This document shows, piece after piece, positions 5,312 to 5,904 of a stretch of 5,904 nucleotides of DNA (position 1 is its first letter; every line of letters starts with the position of its first letter). The notes under the pieces were generated by a model. It did not search any database, was not told the origin of the DNA, and saw only the letters and a program-made list of their open reading frames with translations. The stretch is from Acidobacteriota bacterium (GTDB lineage: Bacteria; Acidobacteriota; Terriglobia; Terriglobales; Acidobacteriaceae): positions 1 to 5,904 of the forward strand of contig JAJYBT010000205.1 in the NCBI GenBank assembly GCA_021778875.1, written 5' to 3'. The position numbers and the translations under genes were made by a program.

Positions 5312-5827
5312 ATGTTCAAGCCGTTCCTGCTCCTTTCCGCGGTTGTTCTGTTTGAGATTGCCGCGGCGCCCTCACAGGCGCTTCCACCGCAAGCGACCCA
5401 TGCCAGACCGTCCGCGAAGACGGCTGCGGCTCCTTCCGGACCGACTCCTGCGCAGGCTGAGGCACAGGCCATGGACAAGGCCAAAAAGCTCTACGCCATT
5501 GACTGCGCGCTTTGTCACGGGGACAAGGGCGATGGCAAGACGGACGTGGCCAAAGACATGCAGTTGACGCTTTCCGACTGGACCGACTCCAAGTCGCTGG
5601 CGGGCAAGCAGGACCAGGAGCTGTTCGACATCATCCGCAAGGGCAAGGACAAGATGCCTCCCGAGGCCGAGGGTCGCGCGACGGATGATGAAGTGAAACA
5701 CCTCGTCAAGTACATTCGCAGCATGGCAGCGGCGGCAGGCGCGGCCCCGGCAGCCACGCCAGCGGCAGAACCAGCGGCTCCTTCTGCGACGCCGCCGGCC
5801 GCCACGCCGCCAGCGCCTAACAGGTAG
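5312..5827 (+). CDS. Exported mono-haem class I cytochrome c with Ala/Pro-rich tail
   Basis: This 171-residue periplasmic electron carrier has one covalently bound haem. Residues 1-23 are a Sec signal peptide (MFKPFLLLSAVVLF core, likely cut after SQA). A Pro/Ala-rich linker runs to about residue 48. The domain at about 52-138 has the haem site CALCH (Cys65, Cys68, His69), followed by GDKGDGKTDVAKDM. Met115 in KGKDKMPP is the expected second haem ligand, and DDEVKHLVKYIRSM is the closing helix. This is the usual single-haem cytochrome c (cbb3 subunit III-like) fold. Residues 139-171 are almost only Ala, Pro, Thr and Ser, which suggests a flexible or cell-envelope-associated tail rather than a folded domain. 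The start is fixed by GAGGAGA upstream. No oxidase or dehydrogenase gene is adjacent, so its electron partners are unknown. A hairpin follows the stop and could end the transcript. Confidence 0.92.
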   Translation: MFKPFLLLSAVVLFEIAAAPSQALPPQATHARPSAKTAAAPSGPTPAQAEAQAMDKAKKLYAIDCALCHGDKGDGKTDVAKDMQLTLSDWTDSKSLAGKQDQELFDIIRKGKDKMPPEAEGRATDDEVKHLVKYIRSMAAAAGAAPAATPAAEPAAPSATPPAATPPAPNR

Positions 5828-5837
5828 CTCCATATCT

Positions 5838-5871
5838 CCCATTTGTGCCTCAACTTTGCGGCAGAAATGGG
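5838..5871. terminator. Interrupted hairpin after the cytochrome c gene, possible terminator
   Basis: CCCATTT (5838-5844) pairs with AAATGGG (5865-5871). After a single G/G mismatch, TGCC (5846-5849) pairs with GGCA (5860-5863), leaving a ten-base loop. The helix is eleven pairs in total and starts ten bases after the cytochrome c stop. No T-run follows on either strand. Its position supports a role at a transcript end, possibly shared with a convergent gene beyond the right edge. Confidence 0.5.
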
Positions 5872-5904
5872 GCCGTACGCACGCAGGTCTTCCAGTTGCC
5901 GAGA

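Noticed and set aside
5828..5904. 3' end of a convergent minus-strand gene at the right edge
   Set aside because: A minus-strand frame stays open from the edge to a TGA near 5852 and another runs further, but fewer than 20 to 25 codons are visible and nothing identifies a family. Too little to call.

Overview
The window comes from a GC-rich (roughly 60% or more by eye) bacterial chromosome. The best guess is an acidobacterium of the Terriglobus/Granulicella/Acidobacterium type. That rests on remembered family resemblance of several proteins: a small double-CxxC zinc ribbon protein, secreted Ala/Pro-rich proteins, a stand-alone proline dehydrogenase, and a secreted GH27 enzyme. It has not been tested by any search. 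I see no mobile element, CRISPR array, rRNA or tRNA.

Layout. Positions 2-577 (+) are the C-terminal half of a ferrochelatase, cut by the left edge. Positions 578-928 hold no gene I can support, but a perfect 10-base inverted repeat begins on the ferrochelatase stop codon and closes about 100 bases downstream. Positions 929-1192 (+) encode a small zinc ribbon protein. A TATAAT box at 1216-1221 then leads into a secreted metal-dependent amidohydrolase (1257-2624, +) with a complete set of metal ligands. It converges on a monofunctional proline dehydrogenase (2672-3598, -), and a perfect 10-bp hairpin lies between the two stop codons. Upstream of the dehydrogenase on the same strand is an exported GH27 glycosidase (3742-5127, -). 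Across a 184-bp divergent intergenic region lies an exported mono-haem cytochrome c (5312-5827, +), followed by a long interrupted hairpin.

How the parts may work together. The genes do not form one obvious system. Two links are worth noting. The amidohydrolase belongs to the family that includes Xaa-Pro dipeptidases, and its convergent neighbour oxidises proline, so the pair could supply and consume proline. The cytochrome c and the ferrochelatase both concern haem but are far apart and probably independent. The GH27 enzyme is the most unusual protein: its catalytic pair is intact, but residues that recognise galactose in characterised family members appear changed.

Overall this is mostly an ordinary housekeeping and catabolic region. 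I do not see convincing evidence of a new multi-gene system. The best leads are the substrate specificity of the GH27 enzyme, the small zinc ribbon protein, and the inverted repeat after the ferrochelatase gene.
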